A stretch of DNA of 64,000 bases. Source: Nematostella vectensis. Lineage: Eukaryota > Cnidaria > Anthozoa > Actiniaria > Edwardsiidae. Shown piece by piece: positions 14,001 to 26,000 of this stretch. Positions within the stretch are counted from its first letter, which is position 1. Each line of letters starts with the position of its first letter. The stretch lies in NCBI RefSeq assembly GCF_932526225.1, contig NC_064036.1, positions 12,083,181 through 12,147,180 on the forward strand, read 5' to 3'. The notes below the pieces were generated by a model that was not told the origin of the DNA, did not search any database, and saw only the letters and a list, made by a program, of their open reading frames with translations. The translations under genes and the position numbers were made by a program.

Positions 14001-17000
14001 ATGACCTAACAATTTAACGACCAATCAGCCCAATGACCCAACAATCTAATGGCCCATCAGCCCATTGACCCAACAATCTAACAACCCATCAGCCAAATGA
14101 CCTAACAATTTAACGACCCATCAGCCCAATGACCCAACAATCTAATGACCCATCAGCCCAATGACCCAACAATCTAACGACCCATCAGCCCAATGACCCA
14201 ACAGCCCAATGGCCAACCAAACAGCACATCACCCCAAAACCCATTGATCAACACCCAACAATATAAAAAACTTCAAGTGTAAATAATGAAAAGCCCATCA
14301 CATCAACAACCCAGTAGCCCGATATCTGAATCAACTTTTCCTCTTTCCAAGTTTTTTTTAATTGTGTGTGTTGACAGTTTCAGCTTTTGGATAAGGTGTT
14401 TTGAATTGTAATGTTTTGTTTTGATGTTTTGCATATTCGTCTATAATACGTAGGTGTCAAGGATGCTTTTAAGATCCTCCTGTTTCCAGAAACACATCTT
14501 TATCAGGCAGAAAGTGCCCAGGCTAAGGTATTAGCAGCAGTATCTATTTATGTTCATTTGCAAATTCTTTTCATCTTTTATCTAATTTTGACTAATAAGA
14601 AAAATATTTATATGTATTTATGCTTCAATTTCGGTGATATTTATATCCTTTTAATTCCTTTCTAGGTTGTTCTGTATTTTAAAAATGGGATTTCAAAAAA
14701 TGTTTGCTAGAAAAAATATTTGACAAAGTCTAATAATCTAAAATGTAATAAGAAGTTTTTATGTGTTTCCCTCTTGACTTACATTCTTTTTTTTTACCTA
14801 GAATGATTGGTTAAACCACATTGAAGAGTGCAAGATCAGCTTCAAACTCAAACTTGAGCAAGAGGTTACTCAGGGAGACCTTGAAAGGCAGGAAGGGGAT
14901 ATGAACCCCTTTGAGGTAGAAGATGAGGATGATCATGACACCAACCCATTCAAGTCCACTGAATCCAGTACATCAGCATACAATGGGAATCCTTTCCTTG
15001 AAGATGAGACAAACCCTTTCCTCTCTGGTATGTACTGCTGGACAGTATATTTTACATGACAGGGCTGGATTTTTATGATAAAAGCAGCAACAGAATAGCA
15101 TTTGTGTTGTTTCCAGAGTTAATCCATAACTCAATTGCATTACCACAATTTTGTATTTTTTTTTTGGGGGGGGGGGTATATATAGTGCTTTATTTTACAT
15201 TGTACTGCCACACAGTTTTATATAAATGGAAAAAAGTGATCCCCTTTCACCATTCAACACTGTCATCAAAGCCATGAGGGATACACAGTCCCCAATGCAA
15301 TGGGCTAGATCATTTGTCTTATAGCCATGCAATAGACCCAATTTGAGCAATTTGTTGTTAGCAAATGCTTTAGAGCAAGGCTGATTAAATTTTGAAAGGG
15401 ATTTTTTAATGTGCCATTGAACCTATGGTATGTAAGGCAAGAATCAATAAAAAAACGTTTTGCCAATATCCAGCATTTCCAGACTTTTTTGCTGTTTATT
15501 ATTTAGGGATGGGGTGGTATAATGCCAAAGTCAAGATCAAAATATTTGAATCTTGAATGAAATGCTTCATGTCTTTAGGATCTGCAGGTAGTCTTACTAT
15601 CAATCGACAAAGAAGTAACACCTCAAACAACATCACAGAAAATGTTAGTATAACAATAAAAAGTATAGAAACTGCATTAACTACAAAAGCCACACTGCAT
15701 ACAGTTTCTCTTATATTCCCCCCTTATTTCAGGCTGTCACTCCTAAGAGCAGTAAGGTGTGGCTTCGAGACCTTCCAGAAGACCTAGACGTGTGTATTGC
15801 CCAAAGAGACTTTGAGAAGGCCATGGAACTCATAGATAAAAGTGAGTTTGAGCTCACACTGTTCAAGCATACATTTGAACATTATGATTTGAACAAAATG
15901 TTATTTGCTCATTGATGCAAAATATTTTATAATACTGTATAATGTGCAATACAATTTTCTTTAATAGCAAACAGTTTCTTGAAAGAGTCCTCAAATACTC
16001 AAGCACTCAAAGAGATCAAGTAAGTATTTCACTTTGTACATAGGATAGCCTTTTCCAGTTTCTGAATCAGCCAAAAGTTTAACCCCTTATCCTTAAAAGT
16101 TCAAATCAGTAGTTAAAAACATTATGATAAAGCTCTCAAGGGAAGTGTCAGATAAGTAGAGAGTAGAATGACACCCAGGTTAAAGTTAATGAACCTTGTT
16201 AAATTTTGTAAGCACTTTTTAAAGATAAATTTCCATAGGAAATTAAAATCACAATTAAAATGCCTAGACCATAGGGTCATGCAGTGGAACTGGGTGTTGC
16301 GTATTTGTAGGGTGTTCCTAGACCACATGGTCAATCAGCTAGATGAACTAGGTGTTGTGTATTTGTAGGGTGCGTCTAGACAATAGGGTCAATCAGCTAG
16401 TGGAACTGGGTGTTGCGTATTTGTAGGGCGTGTCTAGACTTATGGTCGATCAGCTAGTGGAACTGGGTGTTGCGTATTTGTAGGGTGCGTCTAGACTATA
16501 GGGTCAATCAGCTAGTGGAACTGCGTGTTGTATATTTGTAGGGTACGTCTAGACTATAGGGTCAATCATCTAGTGGAACTGGGTGTTGTGTGTTTGTTGG
16601 GTGCGTCTAGACTATAGGGTCAATCAGCTAGTGGAACTGGGTGTTGTGTGTTTGTAGGGTGTGTCTAGATTACGTGGTCAATCAGCTAGTGAAACTGGGT
16701 GTTGTGTATTTGTAGGGTGCGTCTGGACTATAGGGTCAATCAGCTAGTGGAACTGGGTGTTGTGTATTTGAAAGGTGCGTCTGGACTATAGGGTCAATCA
16801 GCTAGTGGAACTGCATGTTGTGTATTTGTAGGGTGCGTCTAGACTATAGGGTCAATCATCTAGTGGAACTGGGTGTTGTGTGTTTGTAGGTTGTCTAGAC
16901 CACATGGTCAGTCAGCTTGTGGAACTGGGTGTTGTGTATTAGTAGAGCGTGTCTGAACTACAGGGTAAATCAGCTAGTTGAACTGGGTGTTTTATATATG

Positions 17001-20000
17001 TAGGGTGCGTCTAGACCATAGAGTCAAGCAGTTAGTGGAAGCGCTGATTGAGGAGCTTGACTGTCACCAAAGTATTCTGCTGCATGGTGGTCCACGTGCG
17101 ACCAGAAGAGCTGTGTCGCTTCTAGTGCGTCTTGGAAGAGCAACAGAGGTATCAAACTAGAAAAATTATCAAGCATGCTTTTAGATAACAATGAACTACA
17201 CTCTCATACAGTAACCAAAGGATTTCCGAAGCTCCTGTCATTGCAACACAAGATATATTTGACAGACAACTTTCCGTTTATGATTACGAAAGGATTTCCA
17301 GCTTCAAACTTGTCTGGTTTGTGGACATTTTTTTAAACATTCCATAGCACTTTTCTCGAACCAGTGACATCGAGAAATGTGAATCTGTTTTCGTTTAGTA
17401 ATCTAATTTCCCCTTTGCATTCAGGCTTGCCAGCTGTTTTTAAGAAACCGAAGTGAAGCAATTAAGCAGAGTCTCAGGTAAATGCCTGCCTTCGGTATCT
17501 GACGGTTCTTTTTTTTTTGTTGTAAATGATTTCTCTCTACCACAGAATGTAAGATGAATAGATAAATCTGGTAAGCTAGGTAACCTCCTTGCAGCAAGAA
17601 TGCTGAAAGAGGGCGCATATAAAACGTGATGCCACCATACGACTCATGTTTGACCACGGACAACACTTTAGGATAAAAAAGTGCTTGTTTTTTTTTTTTT
17701 TTTTTTTTTTTTGTAGTAGTAGGAATAACCAAAAAGCCTGGACAAAAATCCTGGTGGGCGAAAACCCAACAAATCATGTCAGCTACCCGTATGCTGCGAC
17801 ACGGGCTACCATAACCACTAACGCAAACTTTTAAAAAGCTAGCCCATAAGCACATAGAATCACTGTTTTAATTGAAATTCATAAAAAGAAGGGTTCCGTT
17901 GTGCTTTGTCTTGCACTATAGCATTTTTCTGCTTCGCTGGCTGGCTAGTAATGCTGAAGCCAATTATATAGCACATTTCTCGCAATCTTATTGGTTTACT
18001 TCACAAACTGTCGAGATAGCCAAAGTAGCACTGTAATGGTTTAGGAACATGTTGTACTACACGTCGGGACAATGGAAGCTGCACTTTGAAGGGGCAATCG
18101 AGTCGAAAACAGATCAAAACTGTGCACGATAATCAAGATCTATATTGGTTAACACATTGACCCCTGAACCGGCCTGTACCGGCTTTGGGAAGTACCCACA
18201 ACCCAAAAAATTCATAAATTCAAAATAAACACAACAAGATGAAGATACTCAGGCATCAGTCTAAGGGATAAATGGTCTTGCAGATATGCATCCAACCAAG
18301 GTGTTGGCATCTACTCTTAAGCCAAATAATAGCACAGGTTCTTTGACAAATCTCAAATCGAACAAGGAGAGAAAAGCAGAATCACCCCTCTCAATAAAAC
18401 GCTCAAAATACCACACAAGGGAGAGAAATCAGCAAACACAGCTCAAGACACAAATAGATACCTTTATTCTGATCCTCCAGGTACATTTCCTTGGCCACAA
18501 AACACAATGTTCATTCCTTGAAGGATTGTACAACCACGAAAATATCTTTACGTATTGCAAAGCATTCTGGGAGATCCAGGGGAAAATTCACGAGGGGAGG
18601 GCCAGTCAACACTCCTCTCCCCAAAGTCAGATGGTTTTTTATAAGTCTTTTCACCCCGAAGCCAAACGAATCAATTCCAGGCCATACAGACCCAGAATAG
18701 CAGTGTAAACAATTTTGGAATCAATTTGGTTTCAGAAAAGACAGCATTTAGGAGAGCTGTGGTGATTCATTAGAAAATTATTTTCTCATCCGGGCAAAGC
18801 CAAACAAGAAAAAATCATCATGAATCCACCTTTGCTTGCAAATATCCATAAGCAAAGCACTCAATTATGCCCCAAAAGACTTCATGATGTCCTGAGACAC
18901 TCTCCTAATATGCTCATAGCTGTATTTTTGATGAAAAATACAAGCAACCATCAACTTGTGCTGGCTTCAGCACATCGACGAGGGATTAAAAGTGGGGACC
19001 GCAAAGCACTGTTGGAAAGCTTGGATACCGCTGACTAGGTGCAGCTGTGTTTGACTTTGACGGGCTGTATAAAACTCAGAATAGGGGGGGAGGTATCTGT
19101 TTTCAGTCTGTTTTTTGTAAATTCAGCTCCAAAAAAGCCAGGAGTCAATGGGTTAAGACGGAATTAAAATAACCTTTATTTGTAAGATGAATATAATGCT
19201 TGTTGTCTGGTCACTGTTGAATTTTCTACTTTTTTTGTAAATCCGTGTAATTGACCCCTTTAAAATGTTTTGTTATTTTCTTATTCTTCTGATTGCAGGC
19301 AGCTCAAAATAGAAGGAGCCACCGCCCTGTACATTAGCAAGCTCTCTAGTGTGTTTTTCATGAGTCTAATAGAGACCGGCCGTGAATTCCAAAAGTCATT
19401 TGTGGATAATTCTGGGTTCTGCTCAGGTAAGAAAGGTTGAGAAATCCTTTTTTTTAGTCTGAGCCTCTTGGTATAATGGTGTATAATGTATAATAGGAAA
19501 CTTCAACATTCATTATTTTTTTTTAGCGTTTGTTGTGTGGGCCAACACGGAGCTGCAGAACTTCGTCTCCAGGTTCACTCGACAAGTGTTCCATCGTAAT
19601 ATTGGCTTGGCTGCCATCGGTGTGTGTGTGGGCATTGCAACAGAAAACTGTGATAAGGTATACAAAAAAAAGACATCTTAGGCTAAGTTCAAACGTCCTA
19701 TTATCCACGACAATGGACTTGATTCATTTGCACGCATTTATATTGAGTACGGCTCATGGATAATATGACGTTTGAACTTAGCCTCAGATATCAAAACTGC
19801 TAGCTATTTCACCTGTATTGGGTGCTACTGGATTATTTTTTTCCCTAACGACATGGGGCCACCTATGTTACACTGTTACCTGTCTCACCTATAGTGGGAC
19901 TATTTATTGGCACGATATTGACGATCACGCGTAAACTACTTGACTGGTAATGAGATCCTGAATACAGCAAAACAATCTAAATTGTTTTACTCGTTTCCAG

Positions 20001-23000
20001 TTGAACGAGATCGGACTAGACCTGAAGTTCTCCATGCAGCACATGCTGCTAAAGGAGCTCATGGAGGCGTTATTTGACTGCCGAGACCAGCTGGTGGCAG
20101 CGGCCCGTCAGAGAGCCACGGTAGGTACCATTCCCAGATTTTTTCCCAGTCAAATAAGCCGAGAGCAAGTAAAGTCTGTTACAAACCTCGAGTCTCGAGG
20201 CACAATAAGTACTAAAAGGTTTCATAGCTTTCTATGATGTCAATTGAAGTTGAAATTTGATGCCAAAGTTTGAACATGGAGGATGACGGCAGAAAACAAA
20301 AGAATGATTTGGGCAATTATAAGGTCTGAATTCCGTTTCGGGGCGCTTTTGTTCCCGTTTAGTTTTCTTCCTAAAAACTAAAATCCCGTTCCCGGTTTAC
20401 CGAAGTTCCCCGGCCTAAAATCGAGGCGAGGCCGGCACCAAGAGGACCCTGTGATTGGGTGTGCGCGTTCGCCTTGTGCGTAACTCACATTTTGCCGTGC
20501 TCCCTTGTGTGATTGGGTGTGCGCGTTCGCCTTGTGCGTAACTCACATTTTGCCGTGCTCCCTTGTGTGATTGAGTGTGCGCGTTAGCCTTGTGCGTAAC
20601 TCACATTTTGCCGTGCTCCCTTGTGTGATTGGGTGTGCGCGTTTGCCTTGTGCGTAACTCACATTTTGCCGTGCTCCCTTGTGTGATTGGGTGTGCGCGT
20701 TCGCCTTGTGCGTAACTCACATTTTGCCGTGCCCCCTTGTGTGATTGGGTGTGCGCGTTCGCCTTGTGCGTAACTCACATTTTGCCGTGCTCCCTTGTGT
20801 AATTGGGTGTGCGCGTTCGCCTCGTGCGTAACTCGCATCTTGCCGTGCCCCCTTGTGTGATTGGGTGTGCGCGTTCGCCTTGTGCGTAACTCACATTTTG
20901 CCGTGCTCCCTTGTGTGATTGGGTGTGCGCGTTTGCCTTGTGCGTAAATCACATTTTGCCGTGCTCCCTTGTGTGATTGGGTGTGCGCGTTCGCCTTGTG
21001 CCTAACTCACATTTTGCCGTGCTCCCTTGTGTGATTGGGTGTGCGCGTTCGCCTTGTGCGTAACTCACATTTTGCCGTGCTCCCTTGTGTGATTGGGTGT
21101 GCGCGTTCGCCTTGTGCGTAACTCACCTTTTGCGGTGTTTCCTTGTGTGGTTGGGTGTGCGCGTTCGCCTTGTGCGTAACTCACATTTTGCCGTGCTCCC
21201 TTGTGTGATTGGGTGTGCGCGTTCGCCTTGTGCGTAACTCGCATTTTGCCGTGCTCCCTTGTGTGATTGGGTGTGCGCGTTCGCCTTGTGCGTAACTCAC
21301 ATTTTGCTGTGCTCCCTTGTGTGATTGGGTGTGCGCGTTCGCCTTGTGCGTAACTCACATTTTGCCGTGCTCCCTTGTGGATTGGGTGTGCGCGTTCGCC
21401 TTGTGCGTAACTCACATTTTGCCGTGCTCCCTTGTGTGATTGGGTGTGCGCGTTCGCCTTGTGCGTAACTCACATTTTGCTGTGCTCCCTTGTGTGATTG
21501 GGTGTTCGCGTTCGCCTTGTGCGTAACTCACATTTTGCCGTGCTCCCTTGTGTGATTGGGTGTGCGCGTTCGCCTTGTGCGTAACTCACATCTTGCTGTG
21601 CTCCCTTGTGTGATTGGGTGTGCGCGTTCGCCTTGTGCGTAACTCACATTTTGCCGTGCTCCCTTGTGTGATTGGGTGTGCGCGTTCGCCTTGTGCGTAA
21701 CTCACATCTTGCCGTGCCCCCTTGTGTGATTGGGTGTGCGCGTTCGCCTCGTGCGTAACTCACATTTTGCCGTGCTCCCTTGTGTGACTGGGTGTTCGCG
21801 TTCGCCTTGTGCGTAACTCACATTTTGCCGTGCTCCCTTGTGTGATTGGGTGCGCGCGTTCGCCTTGTGCGTAACTCACATTTTTCGGCAGGAGGAGCAA
21901 TGGCAGCCGCAGAGATTCGAGAGAAACCACGAACGCCTCACAAACCTGGTCGGTGAGATGGAGAGCTGTGGTATCAAGGAGTTCGGCCACCTTGTTATCG
22001 GTAAGCGATGGAATGTGCTGGAGGCTTGTCGCGCTAGGCTTCAAATAAAAGGCGGGGGACGTGACGATTTTTTTGCCCAAGCCACCGCTTGTCCTATGAT
22101 CGGCATTCGGTGGTCGAGTAGTTGGGTTTTCGGCGGTGTAACAACCTCTTAGTGCAAGTAAAGATTTACTTGAGGGCATTTTAAACACGGTATTTGACCT
22201 CAATATAATAGTGATGTTTTGAAAAGAGCGCCCCTTTCTGACTGAGTGGAGGTTGCACACACCACATCATATCAGATGGAAATGTATGTTATTTGGCTTC
22301 AGACGACTGCCAGGTGAATCTAAGCAGTGCTACAGTTGCGTTCACCAAGAGCGTTATTGGCTTTCTTGAGGATGGTCTTCGGGTCAACACACCAGAGGTT
22401 AGAGTAAGAATAAAAAAATTAGGGCGATGAGGTATCCGCTGGATGTGCGCTATGCACTATTTCACCCCCTATCCAACATCCAGACATTTTGAGCTAGGTT
22501 GTTATTGTTATTCTCCCAGTCTATGACAGCAAGCTCCAAACGTACTGAAATTTAACTTTTTCTCTCTGAGTACTTATCGAGTGTGCCGCTGATCTGTACA
22601 GGACCCGAAATGATCCCAGGACCCGAAACGATCCCAGGACCCGAAATTATCCCCAAAAGTACCCCAACTGATTGAAATGATCCCCAAAAGTACCCCAACT
22701 GATCCCGGGACCCGAAACGATACCGAGGAGTCCCCGAAATCAACCCCACGGAATTGCGGTAATGGACAAAGGGAAAGCAGAAGAAAGCACTTCCAATTCT
22801 TAAAGCATAATTAAGGGTTGACAGCGAATCTATTTCTAAATAACGTGACATAAAAAAACTTAAATTCCAATACAATACTTCTATTTATTACATTGCCCCG
22901 GCGGTAAACCCATAAACAGAGTCCAAAACAAATACAGTCGAACCTCTATTAAGCGGCCCTCTATTGAGCGGTCACCCTCTATTCAACGGTCATTTACCAA

Positions 23001-26000
23001 AGTCCCGAATTTTCCCCCTTATGTTTACTGTAAACTTGACCTCTATTGAGCGGTCACCTCTATTAAGCGGACGCGGTCACCAAAGGAGGGTCCCAATTGG
23101 TTGATTTCATTGTTTTCACCTCTATTAAACGGTCATCAACAATATTTGTCAGCATGACAACAGATAGTGCACGTCATATTTCGTCATATTTTTAACTGTT
23201 TAATCTAATTACTATGGCTAATCGCCTTGTGAGACTTGTGTGGTCTTGTGCAGATCAGTCGCATCAAATTCCTCGATTACCAATTTCCGCTTTAGCCAGC
23301 TAGAAGAAAAACTGTCACCTTCAAATATGTATTCACAAGGAATCCCGAGTCCATAGCCACCACCTCTGTTCACCCACATCCCTTTGACTACGACTTTCTC
23401 ACAGTTCGTAGGTCTCTTGAGATATTTGGTAACCCACGTTGACATCAGTTTGGGAATATGCCTGATAACTTCGTAATCGTCAACTAGAGTATTCGGGTGA
23501 CCGTCTCCATCCATCACTGTTTTGTCGGCTTTTTCTCTTACGATTGCAACAGCATTCGGATTCTTTATGTTAGTTGGTTCCCGAATAAGTTTGTAAACAT
23601 TTTCTAATGCTGGTTCCAACTCAGTCATGTACTCATGATATCCCCGAATGAATGCAACTGGGTCATATTTGTGAGTTTTTGGGTACGGCAACGCACTGCG
23701 AGTTTTTTGATTCGACTTCCAAAATCGCGCAAACGCTTTAATGACGGATATCGACGGGAACGACGCGTGTAACATCACCTTAACGCACTCATTTACTTTA
23801 CATAACGCCAGCGAAAGTAGCTCATGCCCATAGAATTGGGCAAAGCCGCAAGAGCCGTATAGGCAAAAACAAACTGACTAGGCGGTTTCAAACATTTCTG
23901 GATCAAATTGGAATGCACCAGGCCCCGTCTTAGGGCCAACATGATTGTTACTGTTGTTTATTATAATAAAAAGTTCTTACGTATAATTACAGCCCGATTT
24001 ACGCTAATTTAGGGGCGAAAATAGCGAAACCTCTATTAAGCGGTCGACCTCTATTAAGCGGTCACTAAGCTAAGTCCCGAGGGTGACCGCTTAATAGAGG
24101 TTCGACTGCACACAACTTTTACTGCTACTGAACTTTTACTGCAACTGCTACTGAAAGGAGTAAACAATAAACATAGCACAGCCAAAGTACAGCCTTGCTC
24201 AGAACAACCAAACTTTTGACCTTCGAAACATTTGCAGTTCCAACACATGACTCTGACACGAATATTTACCAACAGCCGGTTTGGCCGAGAAAATGGAATG
24301 ACAAAAGCACACTGAGTAATGCACTCGAACAACCCTTGCAAAATAAGAGTTGCAAAATAAGAGATGTGAAAGAAAAATATTGAAAGCAATATGCGAGTTT
24401 AGAATTTCCTCATGTAGTCGTGCGTACACCCCTACATGATCTCTCTCTATCTCTCTTTATGATAGGTCTTTCATTCACCGAACACAAACAAACATTTTCC
24501 TACGGGAAAGCAGAGGCATGTCTTATCTTTGGAGACTTTCTTTTATGGCTTGTTATGTATGAATTATTTATTCATGCCTGGTTCTTCAAATTACCATCAC
24601 GGGAATTGTTATTTGACCCCAATTGCTGACTCAACCAAGCTGTCGAAAGCTGTATTTCCCGCGCAGTCGTATATAAAAATCTTAAAAAATCTCAGTTAAT
24701 GCAAATTTCTGGATAGTAACAAAAATGACGCTGAAATGTTTCATGTTTTTAAAGCTGAAAGCCAATCCTTCCACATTCCTTTTGTTTGTCCATTACAGCA
24801 ATTCCTTGGGGTTCATTTCGGGGACTCCTAGGGAACGTTTCGGGTCCCGGGATCGTTTCTGGTCCTTGGATCATTTTGGGTCCTGTACAGATGTCACGTG
24901 TATTTTTCATTTTGTAGCTACATGGCGTACTTTTCGAGTGTGTGGCTTATCTCACGTGTATTTTCATTTTATAGCTACATGGCGTACTTTTCAAGTGTGT
25001 GGCTGATCTTACGTGTATATTCATTTTGTAGCTACATGGTGTACTAGTCAAGTGTGTAGCTTATCTCACGTGTATTTTTATTTCTTAGCTACATGATGTA
25101 CGAGACTAGTGTGTGGCTGATCTTACGTGTATTTTCATTTTGTAGCTACATGGTGTACTAGTCGAGTGTGTGGCTTATCTCACGTATTTTCATTTTGTAG
25201 CTACATGGCGTACTAGTCGAGTGTGTCGCTGATCTCACGTGTATTTTCATTTTGTAGCTACATGGCGTACTAGTCGAGTGTGTCGCTGATCTCACGTGTA
25301 TTTTCATTTTGTAGCTACATGGCGTACTAGTCGAGTGTGTAGCTTATCTCACGTGTATTTTCATTTCTTAGCTACATGATGTACGAGACTAGTGTGTGGC
25401 TGATCTTACGTGTATTTTCATTTTGTAGCTACATGGTGTACTAGTCGAGTGTGTGGCTTATCTCACGTATTTTCATTTTGTAGCTACATGATGTACGAGA
25501 CTAGTGTGTGGCTGATCTTACGGGTATTTTCATTTTGTAGCTACATGGCGTACTAGTCGAGTGTGTCGCTAATCTCACGTGTATTTTCATTTTGTAGCTA
25601 CATGGCGTACTTGTCGAGTGTGTAGCTGATCTTTTCAAGAATCAGGTCCTACAATTTGAAGCAACATTAAAATCCAGCCACTTCAAGGCACAGGTGAGAT
25701 GTCAGTCCATCAAGTCACGTCAGCCATAGCCCAGTCTTACGCACGCCAGAGGGTTTTCCCGTCCTGTCAGCCTTGTCAAGACAGCGAGGATGGGGCGACA
25801 GCGCTTGGGTCACGGGGGGCATGAGGGCTTCCCCTTAAATTTTGTCCAACAACAAAATGTAATGTATTCGTCTGCTTTTTTTTTTTTTGCAGAGGCCGTT
25901 TATCATACAGAATGCAGAATTTGTTCTCGAAACCATACTTCCAATTGTGAAAAAGAAATTGAAGGTGAGATAAAAGCGATCGAGATACCCCTAAATCTAT

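Larger units (their letters stand above)
22594..24890. mobile_element. Outer inverted-repeat transposon inserted into a minisatellite unit in EXOC8 intron 18
   Basis: The termini are CTGTACAGGACCC and its reverse complement. Inside, the inverted repeats continue for about 100-200 bp and contain reiterated GACCCGAAACGATCCC-type blocks (22600-22790 and 24790-24880). The left flank (TATCGAGTGTGCCGCTGAT) and right flank (GTCACGTGTATTTTCATTTT) join to rebuild one unit of the 57-bp minisatellite, with AT as the probable target duplication. No transposase of its own was recognised. It contains the nested element at 22935-24108. Confidence 0.7.

Noticed and set aside
8105-14215. Possible CRISPR array
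   Set aside because: Repeats are contiguous 32-bp units with no unique spacers, lie in an intron of a eukaryotic gene, and vary by point changes. It is a satellite.
20659-21415. 97- and 116-codon repetitive frames on the - strand (units of the form GERAHPITQG)
   Set aside because: They are the GC-rich 58-bp EXOC8 intron minisatellite read on the opposite strand; the frame breaks wherever a unit has an indel.
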